Assembly: GCA_964570285.1 (NCBI GenBank)
Contig: CAZMXP010000003.1
Span: 1-64,000 of the forward strand
DNA from: CAZMXP01 sp964570285
GTDB lineage: Bacteria; Planctomycetota; PLA2
Length of the DNA: 64,000 nt
Direction: 5' to 3'
Positions 46,790-53,529 of this stretch are shown in pieces; the first letter of the stretch is position 1, and each line of letters starts with the position of its first letter. A program made the position numbers and the translations under genes. The notes below the pieces were generated by a model. It was not told the DNA's origin. It saw only the letters and a list, made by a program, of their open reading frames with translations, and did not search any database.

Positions 46790-48814
46790 ATGCGGAGGTT
46801 CGGCGTCGCTCTCGTGCTCTGCGCGATGCTTGGGGGGGCGCGGGGGCAGGAGTCGCCGATCTCGGAGGGCTATGCGAATCCCGAGGCGCGCCGCTCGTTC
46901 CGGGTGATGTCGAGCGACGGCAAGCCGCTGCCCGGCGCGCTGGTCGCCTTCGTGCCCGCCGTCTACAACGTGCCGCCGCGCACCCGCGCGGATGCGGAGG
47001 GTGTCGCGACCGCGGAGATGCGTGTCGAGTGGCCGATGCGCTTCGAGATGGCGGGCTACATGCCGCGGACGTTCTCCTCCGTGTTCGCGATCCCGGACGA
47101 GGGCGTCTTCCTCGCCCCCGCCGGGACGATCGCGGGCCACGTCACGAACGCGAGCGGGGAGCCGCTCTTCGGAGTGGACGTGCGGATCGAGGACGAGGGC
47201 TCGGGCTTCATCGCCACGACCCGCTCGGACGATCAGGGGCACTTCCGCTTCGATCGCTCCGTGCTCGCCCCCGCGGTCACGCTGACGATCCCGGACGACC
47301 ACTACGTCACGGTGCGGCGCCGCGTGATCGCCGGCACGGAGGACGTCGCGATCGTGCTGCGGCCGGGCGCGCGCGTGCACGGCGTCGTGCGGCGGCATGA
47401 CGGATCCCTCGCCGAGGATGCGGTCGTCGAGGGTTTCGTTTGCGTGAAAGGGCGCTTCGACGCCGCGGGACTGTCGCCGGGCAGGCACAGGTTCCGGGCG
47501 CGTCTCGCCGGTGCCACGCGCTTCCTGTCGCGCGAAGTCACCCTCGACGGCGGCGAGGCGATGGAGCTCGTGCTCGACGCGCCGAACGAGGAACGGGAGT
47601 TGCCCGACGTCGAGCGGGTGCGAATCCTCGGCGCCGCCGGGGGGCCCGTCGCCGCACGTCGGGTGTGGATCGAGGGGGAGGAGGGGTGCACGGACGCCGA
47701 GGGGTTCGTCACGGTACCTCGCGGCCTCCGATGGACCGACCTCCTCCGGGTCAGGGTCGAATCGCTCGCCGGCAGCCCGGGACTCGACACGCTGTTGGGC
47801 AGGACGCACGTCTCCGCGCGGCGCTTCGACAGGCAACTTCCCGACGCCGGGGCCGTGGAGACCACGACCGCGCGACTTCCCGACCTCTGCCTCTTCGCGA
47901 TCCGGCTCCATGTCGAGGCGACCGTCACGCTGATCGAGCCCGACGGCCGCCGGGTCGCGATGGACCGCCGGAACGACCTCGCGATGCTCTCGGCCGAGGC
48001 CGGCTGCGAATACGCGATCGAGGTCCAGCGGCCCGGACTGCCGCGTTGCGTGCTCGCGCGCTGGACGCCGACGTTCTGGGGGGTGCCCTTCCTGTTGCCT
48101 CCAACCACCGATCCCGTCCGCGAGATCCGCGGGCGCCTCCTCATCGACGGCGACGAACCGCTCTGCTACACCGACGTCCACTGCACCTGCGTCGACGCGT
48201 ACGGCTGGAGGACCGAGGCGACGACCCGCACCGACCGCATCGGCCAGTTCGTGCTGTCGAATCTGCCGCCGGGCCACCTCACGCTGGGGGTCAGCCACGG
48301 CGGCACGCGCCTCGCCCGGTTCGAACTCGCGTATACCCCGCACCGCAACCTCGGCGACTTCGCCGTGCAGCGCCCCCGCCGTTTTCGCGGGCGCATCGCG
48401 GACGCCTGCGCCCGCGCGCTCGTCACCGTGATGCCGAGCGGCGACGTCGCGACGACCGACGCGCAGGGCCGCTTCGAACTCGACGTGCCCTCCTCCGCAC
48501 CCTTCTGGCTCCTCGCCGAGTGCGACGGCTTCGCGGCCACGCACCTCGATCCCGCCGCCGCGGAACTTCGCCTCGCCCCGGCGACGACTGCCTGCATCCT
48601 CATCGAGCCCCGGGGGCTCGGCGCGGTGCAAGTCGACGTCGCGCCGCCGGGCACCGACCGCTGGCGCCGGATCATCGACGACCCCACCGGCGAAACCGGT
48701 GAGCACCTGATCGAGGACCTGCCCCCGGGCCCCCTCCGCTTCCGCCTGACGCGGGGCGATCTCGTTCTCGAGAAGACCGCCGAAGAGGCGGTGACCTTCG
48801 ACCTCTGGAAGTAG
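46790..48814 (+). CDS. exported carboxypeptidase-regulatory-like (CnaB-type) repeat protein
   Basis: 674 residues (677 from the upstream ATG). Signal peptide 'FGVALVLCAMLGGARGQ'. Several CnaB/carboxypeptidase-regulatory-like modules: 'DGKPLPGALVAFVPAVYNVPPRTRADAEGVATAEMR', 'AGTIAGHVTNASGEPLFGVDVRIEDEGSGFIATTRSDDQGHFRFDRS', 'IRGRLLIDGDEPLCYTDVHCTCVDAYGWRTEATTRTDRIGQFVLSNLPPGHLTL'. Such modules are stalk or binding units on the cell surface. The next gene starts 1 nt after the stop and encodes a related protein, so they form an operon. Confidence 0.8.
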   Translation: MRRFGVALVLCAMLGGARGQESPISEGYANPEARRSFRVMSSDGKPLPGALVAFVPAVYNVPPRTRADAEGVATAEMRVEWPMRFEMAGYMPRTFSSVFAIPDEGVFLAPAGTIAGHVTNASGEPLFGVDVRIEDEGSGFIATTRSDDQGHFRFDRSVLAPAVTLTIPDDHYVTVRRRVIAGTEDVAIVLRPGARVHGVVRRHDGSLAEDAVVEGFVCVKGRFDAAGLSPGRHRFRARLAGATRFLSREVTLDGGEAMELVLDAPNEERELPDVERVRILGAAGGPVAARRVWIEGEEGCTDAEGFVTVPRGLRWTDLLRVRVESLAGSPGLDTLLGRTHVSARRFDRQLPDAGAVETTTARLPDLCLFAIRLHVEATVTLIEPDGRRVAMDRRNDLAMLSAEAGCEYAIEVQRPGLPRCVLARWTPTFWGVPFLLPPTTDPVREIRGRLLIDGDEPLCYTDVHCTCVDAYGWRTEATTRTDRIGQFVLSNLPPGHLTLGVSHGGTRLARFELAYTPHRNLGDFAVQRPRRFRGRIADACARALVTVMPSGDVATTDAQGRFELDVPSSAPFWLLAECDGFAATHLDPAAAELRLAPATTACILIEPRGLGAVQVDVAPPGTDRWRRIIDDPTGETGEHLIEDLPPGPLRFRLTRGDLVLEKTAEEAVTFDLWK

Positions 48815-48815
48815 C

Positions 48816-49229
48816 GTGCGGCGCGTCGCCCTCCTGCTCGCCGTTGCCGCGCTCGCGGTCGCGTGGATCCTTGGGGGGTTTGGGGGCGGACACACCGGTG
48901 CCGCGCGACGGTCGCCGACGCGTCCGGACGCGGCCCACGACCGCGCGCGCGACGCGACCGCGCCCATGCGGCAGCCGGAGCCTGCGCTCCCGAGCGCCCC
49001 GCCGGGCATGGTTGTCGTCTGCACGCGCGAGGGCGAGCCGATTGCGGGGGCGACGATCACGGCGCTCACCGGATCGATGCGCCGCGCCTCCCCGCCGCAG
49101 ACCGTCACCGATGCTCGCGGTCTCGCGGCCGAGCTATCGGTGCCGTGGGAGACGGTGCTCGTGAGAGCACGCGGTTACGCATCAAGACGCATCGAGGTCG
49201 GCAGGCACTGCCCGGCCGACGAATCGTGA
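48816..49229 (+). CDS. membrane-anchored CnaB-like protein, 5' part (possibly frameshifted)
   Basis: 137 residues from GTG. A signal anchor 'VALLLAVAALAVAWILGGFGGG' is followed by a linker and one CnaB-like module ('GMVVVCTREGEPIAGATITALTGSM...TVTDARGLAAELSVP'). Its TGA at 49227-49229 overlaps an ATG in another frame by one base (TGATG). The following ORF continues directly with the next module, so this may be one gene broken by a frameshift near 49190-49228. Confidence 0.65.
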   Translation: MRRVALLLAVAALAVAWILGGFGGGHTGAARRSPTRPDAAHDRARDATAPMRQPEPALPSAPPGMVVVCTREGEPIAGATITALTGSMRRASPPQTVTDARGLAAELSVPWETVLVRARGYASRRIEVGRHCPADES

Positions 49230-50116
49230 TGGACCCCGCGTGGAGCCTTGGCGGGCTCGTCATCAACGACGAGGGACTCCCGATACGAGGGGCGCGCATC
49301 TGCGACAGCGGTGAAGCGGTCCTGGCCACATCCGACGCTCGCGGGACCTTTCACATCGACGAGGTCAGCCTCCCTGAAACCTACCTCAAGATCCTCGCCG
49401 AGGGCTACGAGAGCCTGGCGCTGACAGTCACGAGTGGGCGTACCGATCTGCGCCTGCGGCTCGTGCCCGACCGCGAGGAAGCGTCGATCCCCGAGGAGGA
49501 GATCATGCCCGAATCGCCGCCCGCGCTCGTGATCCGCGTCGTCGATGCGGACGGCCGACCCGCCGCGTCGCGCAGGATCACCGTGGACGCGGACGCGTAT
49601 GGCTCGGATGCGGATGGGAGGGTGAGCCACACTTTCTTCCCCCCCTACGGCGCCAAGGCGCGGCTGCGCGTCGCGGCAAGCGAAGCGAGCCCGGGCCTGG
49701 AACGCATGATCGACCTGCCTCCTCCGGGAAGGGTCGAGGAGCTTCTCGTCACGTTGCCGCGCGGCGTCGCGATCACCTTCTGCACGCAGAGCGAGTCCCG
49801 CGTTCAGCTCACGCCGGGACCGCATCGCCTCCTTCCCGCCTGCGAGGCGGAGATCCGGGGGGCCACACCGACCTACGACCAACCGACCCTCCTCTTCGTC
49901 ACGCAAGGGGAACGCGAGGTGCTTTCGTGCCACGTCCAATTACCGCACCGCCTGACCAACCTCCCCCCGGGCCCCCTCCGCTTCGCACTCCGGCAGGGCG
50001 GCACCCTCACGGAGATCGATGCGACCCTCACGCCCGGCGCGCCAACGGTGCTGGATCTCTCCCCCGGTCGCCCACGCGTCCTCACTCCCCCTCCGCGCGC
50101 CGCCGTCGAGCGGTGA
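49229..50116 (+). CDS. CnaB-like protein, 3' part or translationally coupled partner
   Basis: 295 residues from the ATG overlapping the preceding stop. It opens 'DPAWSLGGLVINDEGLPIRGARICDSGEAVLATSDARGTFHIDEVSLPETYLKILAEGYESLALTV', a complete carboxypeptidase-regulatory-like module, and has two more ('PALVIRVVDADGRPAASRRITVDADAYGSDADGRVSH'). It has no signal peptide, yet such modules are normally exported, which favours a frameshifted continuation of the previous ORF over an independent gene. The end 'LTNLPPGPLRFALRQGGTLTEIDATLTPGAPTVLDL' resembles that of the 46790 protein. Confidence 0.65.
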   Translation: MDPAWSLGGLVINDEGLPIRGARICDSGEAVLATSDARGTFHIDEVSLPETYLKILAEGYESLALTVTSGRTDLRLRLVPDREEASIPEEEIMPESPPALVIRVVDADGRPAASRRITVDADAYGSDADGRVSHTFFPPYGAKARLRVAASEASPGLERMIDLPPPGRVEELLVTLPRGVAITFCTQSESRVQLTPGPHRLLPACEAEIRGATPTYDQPTLLFVTQGEREVLSCHVQLPHRLTNLPPGPLRFALRQGGTLTEIDATLTPGAPTVLDLSPGRPRVLTPPPRAAVER

Positions 50117-50182
50117 CCCGGGGCGGGAGCACCCGGTGCGGGTCCGACGGCAGCCACTTCGTGCGAGTCCGTGCCGGTCCCC

Positions 50183-50788
50183 TCACCCGTGAAAGTCGCG
50201 GATCAGTTGCTCGAGTTCCTCGGCTCCGGCCGCGTCGAGCAGCAGGCGCGCCGCATCGCGGATCCGGCCGAGATCGAGCCTTTGCGCTTGCGCGACCAGG
50301 ATCGCCTTGATGTCCTCGATGTCCTTCGAGCGATTGAAGACTTTCTTGTAGACGATGAGGTCCTCGGGCGAGTGGACCCGGATCTTCCTGCCGTCGAGCG
50401 ATCGAAGCTGCGCACGGCGCAGGACCTCGTGATCGAACGGAAGCCAAGCTGCGAAAACCTCGACGCGGATGCCGAAGCAGAGAAGGCGCGCCACCCGCGC
50501 GCAGCGCCGCAGGTCTTCGAGCACCCGGGCAAGTTCGAGCGGCCTTGCGACATCGACCCCGGTGGCTTCATCCAGATCAAGGGAGAGGGCGCCCCCGGCG
50601 ACGAGATCGCGCACCAGCGGCGGGACACCGAGCTGCGAGACGAACACCAAGACATCGACGTCCCTCGTCAGCCTCGGAACCGCGTAGTAGTTCCGGGCGA
50701 TCGCACCACCGTAGGAGCGCTCGATCTTGTGACGATCGAACAACTCCTCGAGCCACGCGACCAGTTCGACGAGCGTCTTAGCCGCCAT
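50183..50788 (-). CDS. nucleotidyltransferase (AbiEii/MNT-like), possible toxin or antitoxin
   Basis: 201 residues from MAAKTLVEL. The N-terminal domain has 'YGGAIARNYYAVPRLTRDVDVLVFVSQLG': the GG motif and DxD of the DNA polymerase beta-type nucleotidyltransferase fold, as in AbiEii-type toxins and MntA antitoxins. 'SPEDLIVYKKVFNRSKDIEDIKAILVAQ' is the C-terminal helical pattern of the same family. Its start overlaps the stop of the small upstream gene by 11 bp, as in toxin-antitoxin operons. Role inferred. Confidence 0.75.
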   Translation of the reverse strand: MAAKTLVELVAWLEELFDRHKIERSYGGAIARNYYAVPRLTRDVDVLVFVSQLGVPPLVRDLVAGGALSLDLDEATGVDVARPLELARVLEDLRRCARVARLLCFGIRVEVFAAWLPFDHEVLRRAQLRSLDGRKIRVHSPEDLIVYKKVFNRSKDIEDIKAILVAQAQRLDLGRIRDAARLLLDAAGAEELEQLIRDFHG

Positions 50789-51047
50789 GCCGCTCCCGAT
50801 CCGCACGGTTCGCGGCCTCCCGCAGCGCCAGATAGCGGGGATTGGTCTTGCCCCGGTTGAGCAGCCACTCCGCGCGCTGCTCGCGGGCGAGCTGCTCCGG
50901 GTCTTTGGTGCGCTGGAAGGCCAGATACAGCTCGAACAGCTCGCGCATCTGGTCCGTCCGCTCCTGGTCGGTCAGCTTCGCGGCGAGGCGCGCCTCCGAC
51001 CGGTACAAGACGAGATCCGCGTGCGTACGGTCCATTCCGCACAGCAT
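50778..51047 (-). CDS. small protein coupled to the nucleotidyltransferase gene
   Basis: 89 residues, helical and charged ('TDQERTDQMRELFELYLAFQRTKDPEQLAREQRAEWLLNRGKTNPRYLALREAAN'). No family recognised. Position, size and overlap with the nucleotidyltransferase suggest an antitoxin-like partner or a substrate. It could begin at MDRTHADLVL (51035), which is 10 nt from a TACGAT hexamer. Confidence 0.6.
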   Translation of the reverse strand: MLCGMDRTHADLVLYRSEARLAAKLTDQERTDQMRELFELYLAFQRTKDPEQLAREQRAEWLLNRGKTNPRYLALREAANRADRERHGG

Positions 51048-51097
51048 CGTAGCAGGCCCCCGCGCCCCCTCCCCTTCCGCCGGTCGCCGGCGCGCTC

Positions 51098-51103
51098 TAT
51101 GCT
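51098..51103 (+). promoter_or_regulatory. -10 TATGCT, 6 nt before the ATG at 51110
   Basis: Leaderless-type promoter for the deaminase/CPBP pair. Confidence 0.4.
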
Positions 51104-51109
51104 CTGGCG

Positions 51110-51586
51110 ATGGACCGAGCCGAAAAGGAACGCAAGCGGGACGCGCATCTGCTCAGGATCAGCAAGCAGTTCGCGGAGTTCAGCACCTGCCTCTCGCGCA
51201 AGGTCGGCTGCATCATCGCGAGCGACGCCGGGCACATCATCTCGACCGGCTACAACGGCGCCCCGAAGAAGACGCGGCACGGCGACGAGGCGGGCTGCTT
51301 CTGCCAGGACCCCACGCGCAAGAGCGGCACCTTCCAGGAGCGGCTGCGCTGCTCGCACGCCGAACTCAACGCGATCGCGCAGGCCGCCTACGAGGGCGTC
51401 AGCACGCGCGACGCGCGCATCTACTGCCTCACGTTCCCCTGCTCCTTCTGCTGCAAGGCGATCATCCAGGCGGGCATCCGCAAGGTGATCTACGAGGAGG
51501 AGTACGACGACGACCTGAGCCGCACGCTCTTCGCCGAGGCGAAGATCGAGCTGGTGCGGATCCTCCCGGGCGAGCCCGCGCCGTGA
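51110..51586 (+). CDS. dCMP-deaminase-family cytidine/deoxycytidylate deaminase
   Basis: 158 residues. The zinc motifs are CSHAELNAI (HAE) and PCSFCC (PCxxC), with the substrate loop 'KVGCIIASDAGHIISTGYNGAPKKTRHGD'. The sequence 'CFCQDPTRKSG' before HAE adds cysteines, as in dCMP deaminases that bind a second zinc. It likely deaminates dCMP to dUMP for dTTP synthesis. GTGA overlap with the next gene. Confidence 0.9.
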   Translation: MDRAEKERKRDAHLLRISKQFAEFSTCLSRKVGCIIASDAGHIISTGYNGAPKKTRHGDEAGCFCQDPTRKSGTFQERLRCSHAELNAIAQAAYEGVSTRDARIYCLTFPCSFCCKAIIQAGIRKVIYEEEYDDDLSRTLFAEAKIELVRILPGEPAP

Positions 51587-52083
51587 CGGGCGCGGGGCTC
51601 TGGCGCGCGATCAGGCTGGAGCGCTACGACGCGGAGTCCGGTTCGCTGTTCGAGTTCCGGCGCGCGGGCTTCCTGCCCGCCGCCGCGCAGGCGGCGATCG
51701 TCGTCGGCCTCTTCGTGCTGACGGTCTTCCTGACGCACGCCGAGTACGTCGCCAAGGGCACCTGCTTCGGATTTGCGGGCCCCGCGTTCAACGTGCTGTT
51801 CAACCCGATCTACGAGGAGCTGATCTTCCGCGGCTGGATCCTCGCGGCGCTCGCGCGACGGGGCTCGAACGGGAGCGCGATCGCGATCTCGTCGCTGCTC
51901 TTCGGCATCGTCCACGTGCGCAACATCTACTGGCTCGACACCGGCCGCCTCGCCGGCATGATGCTCTCGGCGGGACTCCTGACGGGGCCGCTCTTCGCCT
52001 ACGTGACGCTGCGATTCAAGAGCGTCTGGCCCGCCGTGATCCTCCACTACGTGAACAACCTCACCTACTACCTCCGCCACTGA
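51583..52083 (+). CDS. CPBP-family intramembrane metalloprotease
   Basis: 166 residues from a GTG overlapping the deaminase stop. Hydrophobic segments carry the CPBP motifs: 'NPIYEELIFRGWILAAL' (EExxxR type), 'SSLLFGIVHVRNIYW' (His) and 'VILHYVNNLTYYL'. These membrane glutamic proteases act in prenyl-protein processing or immunity and bacteriocin self-protection. Here the partner is a nucleotide enzyme, so no function follows from context. Confidence 0.85.
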   Translation: MTGAGLWRAIRLERYDAESGSLFEFRRAGFLPAAAQAAIVVGLFVLTVFLTHAEYVAKGTCFGFAGPAFNVLFNPIYEELIFRGWILAALARRGSNGSAIAISSLLFGIVHVRNIYWLDTGRLAGMMLSAGLLTGPLFAYVTLRFKSVWPAVILHYVNNLTYYLRH

Positions 52084-52132
52084 GGCGGCGGCAGGGGCGG
52101 GGCCGGGAGGAGGAGCACCTGCGGCGCCGTTG

Positions 52133-52160
52133 GACGACTTGGTCGTCAAGTGTCATGACA
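52133..52160. terminator. dyad cluster between convergent genes
   Basis: GACGAC-TTG-GTCGTC (52133-52147) and the perfect palindrome TGTCATGACA (52151-52160) lie in the 142-bp gap between the CPBP gene and the PIN gene. Terminator or protein site; cannot decide. Confidence 0.4.
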
Positions 52161-52225
52161 TACGACGACTCGGGTGTCTTCCTCGCGCTGAGCCGCGAGC
52201 CGGGCTGCGGCGGCCAGGCGGCCCC

Positions 52226-52627
52226 TCAGCGGCGACGGGAAGCCGACCAGAAGTCGCGCGGCGTCTGGATCGGGATCGGGGAGCGCTTCCCCAGGGCCAG
52301 CAGGTCGCGGTCGCCGCTCACGAGCACGTCGGCGCGCCCCGCCACGGCACTGGCGACAATCCAGGCATCGGCGGGATCGCGGATGTCGATCGGGTAGGGA
52401 CCCGGTGGGCGCGCCACGACTTCGTGCTCCCGCAGGAACGCCTCGACATCGTCGAGGACGGCCTTGGGAAGGCGGATGCGGTCGCGGAGCGCTCGGATCA
52501 GCTCCGAGAGGACCACCTCCGCGGTGACGAGGTCGTGCTCCGTGAGCACGTGCCGGAGGAGGTCGGCGCAGAGTCCCCGTGTCGCGAACGCACTGACGAG
52601 CACGTTCGTGTCCAGGAAGACCCTCAC
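52226..52627 (-). CDS. PIN-domain ribonuclease toxin (VapC-like)
   Basis: 133 residues. PIN pattern: 'VFLDTNVLVSAFATRGLCADLLRHVLTEHDLVTAEVVLSELIRAL', 'DPADAWIVASAVAGRADVLVSGDRDLLAL'. The acidic catalytic residues are Asp6, Glu42, Asp of DPADAW and Asp of SGDRD. It overlaps the upstream antitoxin by 4 bp. Target RNA unknown. Confidence 0.88.
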   Translation of the reverse strand: MRVFLDTNVLVSAFATRGLCADLLRHVLTEHDLVTAEVVLSELIRALRDRIRLPKAVLDDVEAFLREHEVVARPPGPYPIDIRDPADAWIVASAVAGRADVLVSGDRDLLALGKRSPIPIQTPRDFWSASRRR

Positions 52628-52842
52628 GACACGTCCCGCACCACATCCTCGTCCGTCAGGTAGCCGCGAGCCTCGGCAAAGGGCAGGACACGCCGCCGCA
52701 GGTCATCGAACTGGAGAAGCGCCAGCTGCCGGCGAAGCGCGTCGCGAACCAGGTCGCTTCGCGAGCGCCCGGTCTTCTTCGCGAGTCGCCTCAGGCGCCG
52801 CTCCAGAACCTCATCAAGTCGGATCGTCAGGACGGACTTCAT
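52624..52842 (-). CDS. ribbon-helix-helix antitoxin partner of the PIN toxin
   Basis: 72 residues from MKSVLTIRLDE (75 from an ATG at 52851). RHH pattern: 'VLTIRLDEVLERRLRRLAKKTGRSRSDLVRDALRRQLAL' with beta strand then two helices. A C-terminal tail ('FAEARGYLTDEDVVRDVS') likely blocks the PIN active site. TACAAT exactly 7 nt before the ATG at 52842 supports that start and a leaderless transcript; the short palindrome TGTA-C-TACA (52852-52860) overlapping it could be the self-operator. Confidence 0.85.
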   Translation of the reverse strand: MKSVLTIRLDEVLERRLRRLAKKTGRSRSDLVRDALRRQLALLQFDDLRRRVLPFAEARGYLTDEDVVRDVS

Positions 52843-52849
52843 GTCGGAC

Positions 52850-52855
52850 ATTGTA
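52850..52855 (-). promoter_or_regulatory. -10 TACAAT of the RHH/PIN operon
   Basis: N7 before the ATG at 52842; overlaps palindrome TGTA-C-TACA, a candidate autoregulatory site. Confidence 0.45.
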
Positions 52856-52899
52856 CTACATGCAACCGCCCCGCGCGGAGCGCGCCCCCCCGGCGCGCC

Positions 52900-53529
52900 T
52901 CAGAACGGAAAGAGGATCCCCCGCTCCTTCAGCAGGTAGGGGCGGTCCGGCGAGAGGCGGAAGAGGCGGGCGGGGCGGTGGGCGCCGCTGCGGCGTTTGC
53001 CCTGCACCTGCCGCAGCGCCTCCAGCGCGAGCATCTTGCGGCGGAAATTGCGCTTGTCGAGGGGGCGCTCGAGCAGCACCTCGTAGACCGCCTGCACCTC
53101 CGACAGCGTGAAGGGCTCCTCGAGGAAGCGCAGCGGCACCGTCGAGTACTCGGTCTTGGTGTGCAGCCGCTCGACGGCCTCCGCGAGGATCTCGCCGTGG
53201 TCGAGGGCGAGCGGCGCCGTCACGGGCACCGCCTTCCACAGGAGGCCCTGCGGCGCGCGACCGCGGGGGACCACGGCGAAGTAGGCGACGGAGATCGGCC
53301 CCCGGCCGGGTTCGCCGAAGGTGTAGAGCTGCTCATGGTAGGGGGCCCGGGGGCCGAAGCGCGCCTCGAGGATCCTCCGCGCCGCGTCCCCGGGCGACTC
53401 CGTCGCGGCGACCGGGCTCCCGGGCAGTTGCCAGCCCCCGCCGGCGGGCCGCTCCTCGAGCAGCACGCGGAGCTCGCCGCCGTCGATCGTGAAGGCGACG
53501 ACGTCGACGGCGACGCCGCGCCCCTTCAT
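52900..53529 (-). CDS. nrtR: NrtR-type Nudix-related transcriptional repressor of NAD metabolism
   Basis: 209 residues. N-terminal Nudix fold: 'AVDVVAFTIDGGELRVLLEERPAGGGWQLPGSPVAATESPGDAARRILEARFG', where the catalytic REUxEE is degenerate, as expected in NrtR. The C-terminal winged helix has 'YSTVPLRFLEEPFTLSEVQAVYEVLLERPLDKRNFRRKMLALEAL', the typical NrtR DNA-binding part. Known NrtR proteins sense ADP-ribose or related NAD metabolites and repress NAD genes. Its ATG overlaps the nadE stop by 4 bp, so it lies in the nadE operon and would be autoregulated through the operator before nadE. Confidence 0.9.
   Translation of the reverse strand: MKGRGVAVDVVAFTIDGGELRVLLEERPAGGGWQLPGSPVAATESPGDAARRILEARFGPRAPYHEQLYTFGEPGRGPISVAYFAVVPRGRAPQGLLWKAVPVTAPLALDHGEILAEAVERLHTKTEYSTVPLRFLEEPFTLSEVQAVYEVLLERPLDKRNFRRKMLALEALRQVQGKRRSGAHRPARLFRLSPDRPYLLKERGILFPF

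Noticed and set aside
50778..51047. Calling the small partner a HEPN toxin
   Set aside because: The RxxxxH motif of HEPN proteins is not present, so the nucleotidyltransferase pair cannot be named MntA-HepT.
52852..52860. TGTA-C-TACA as a definite antitoxin operator
   Set aside because: Only 9 bp, and one copy; kept as a candidate only.
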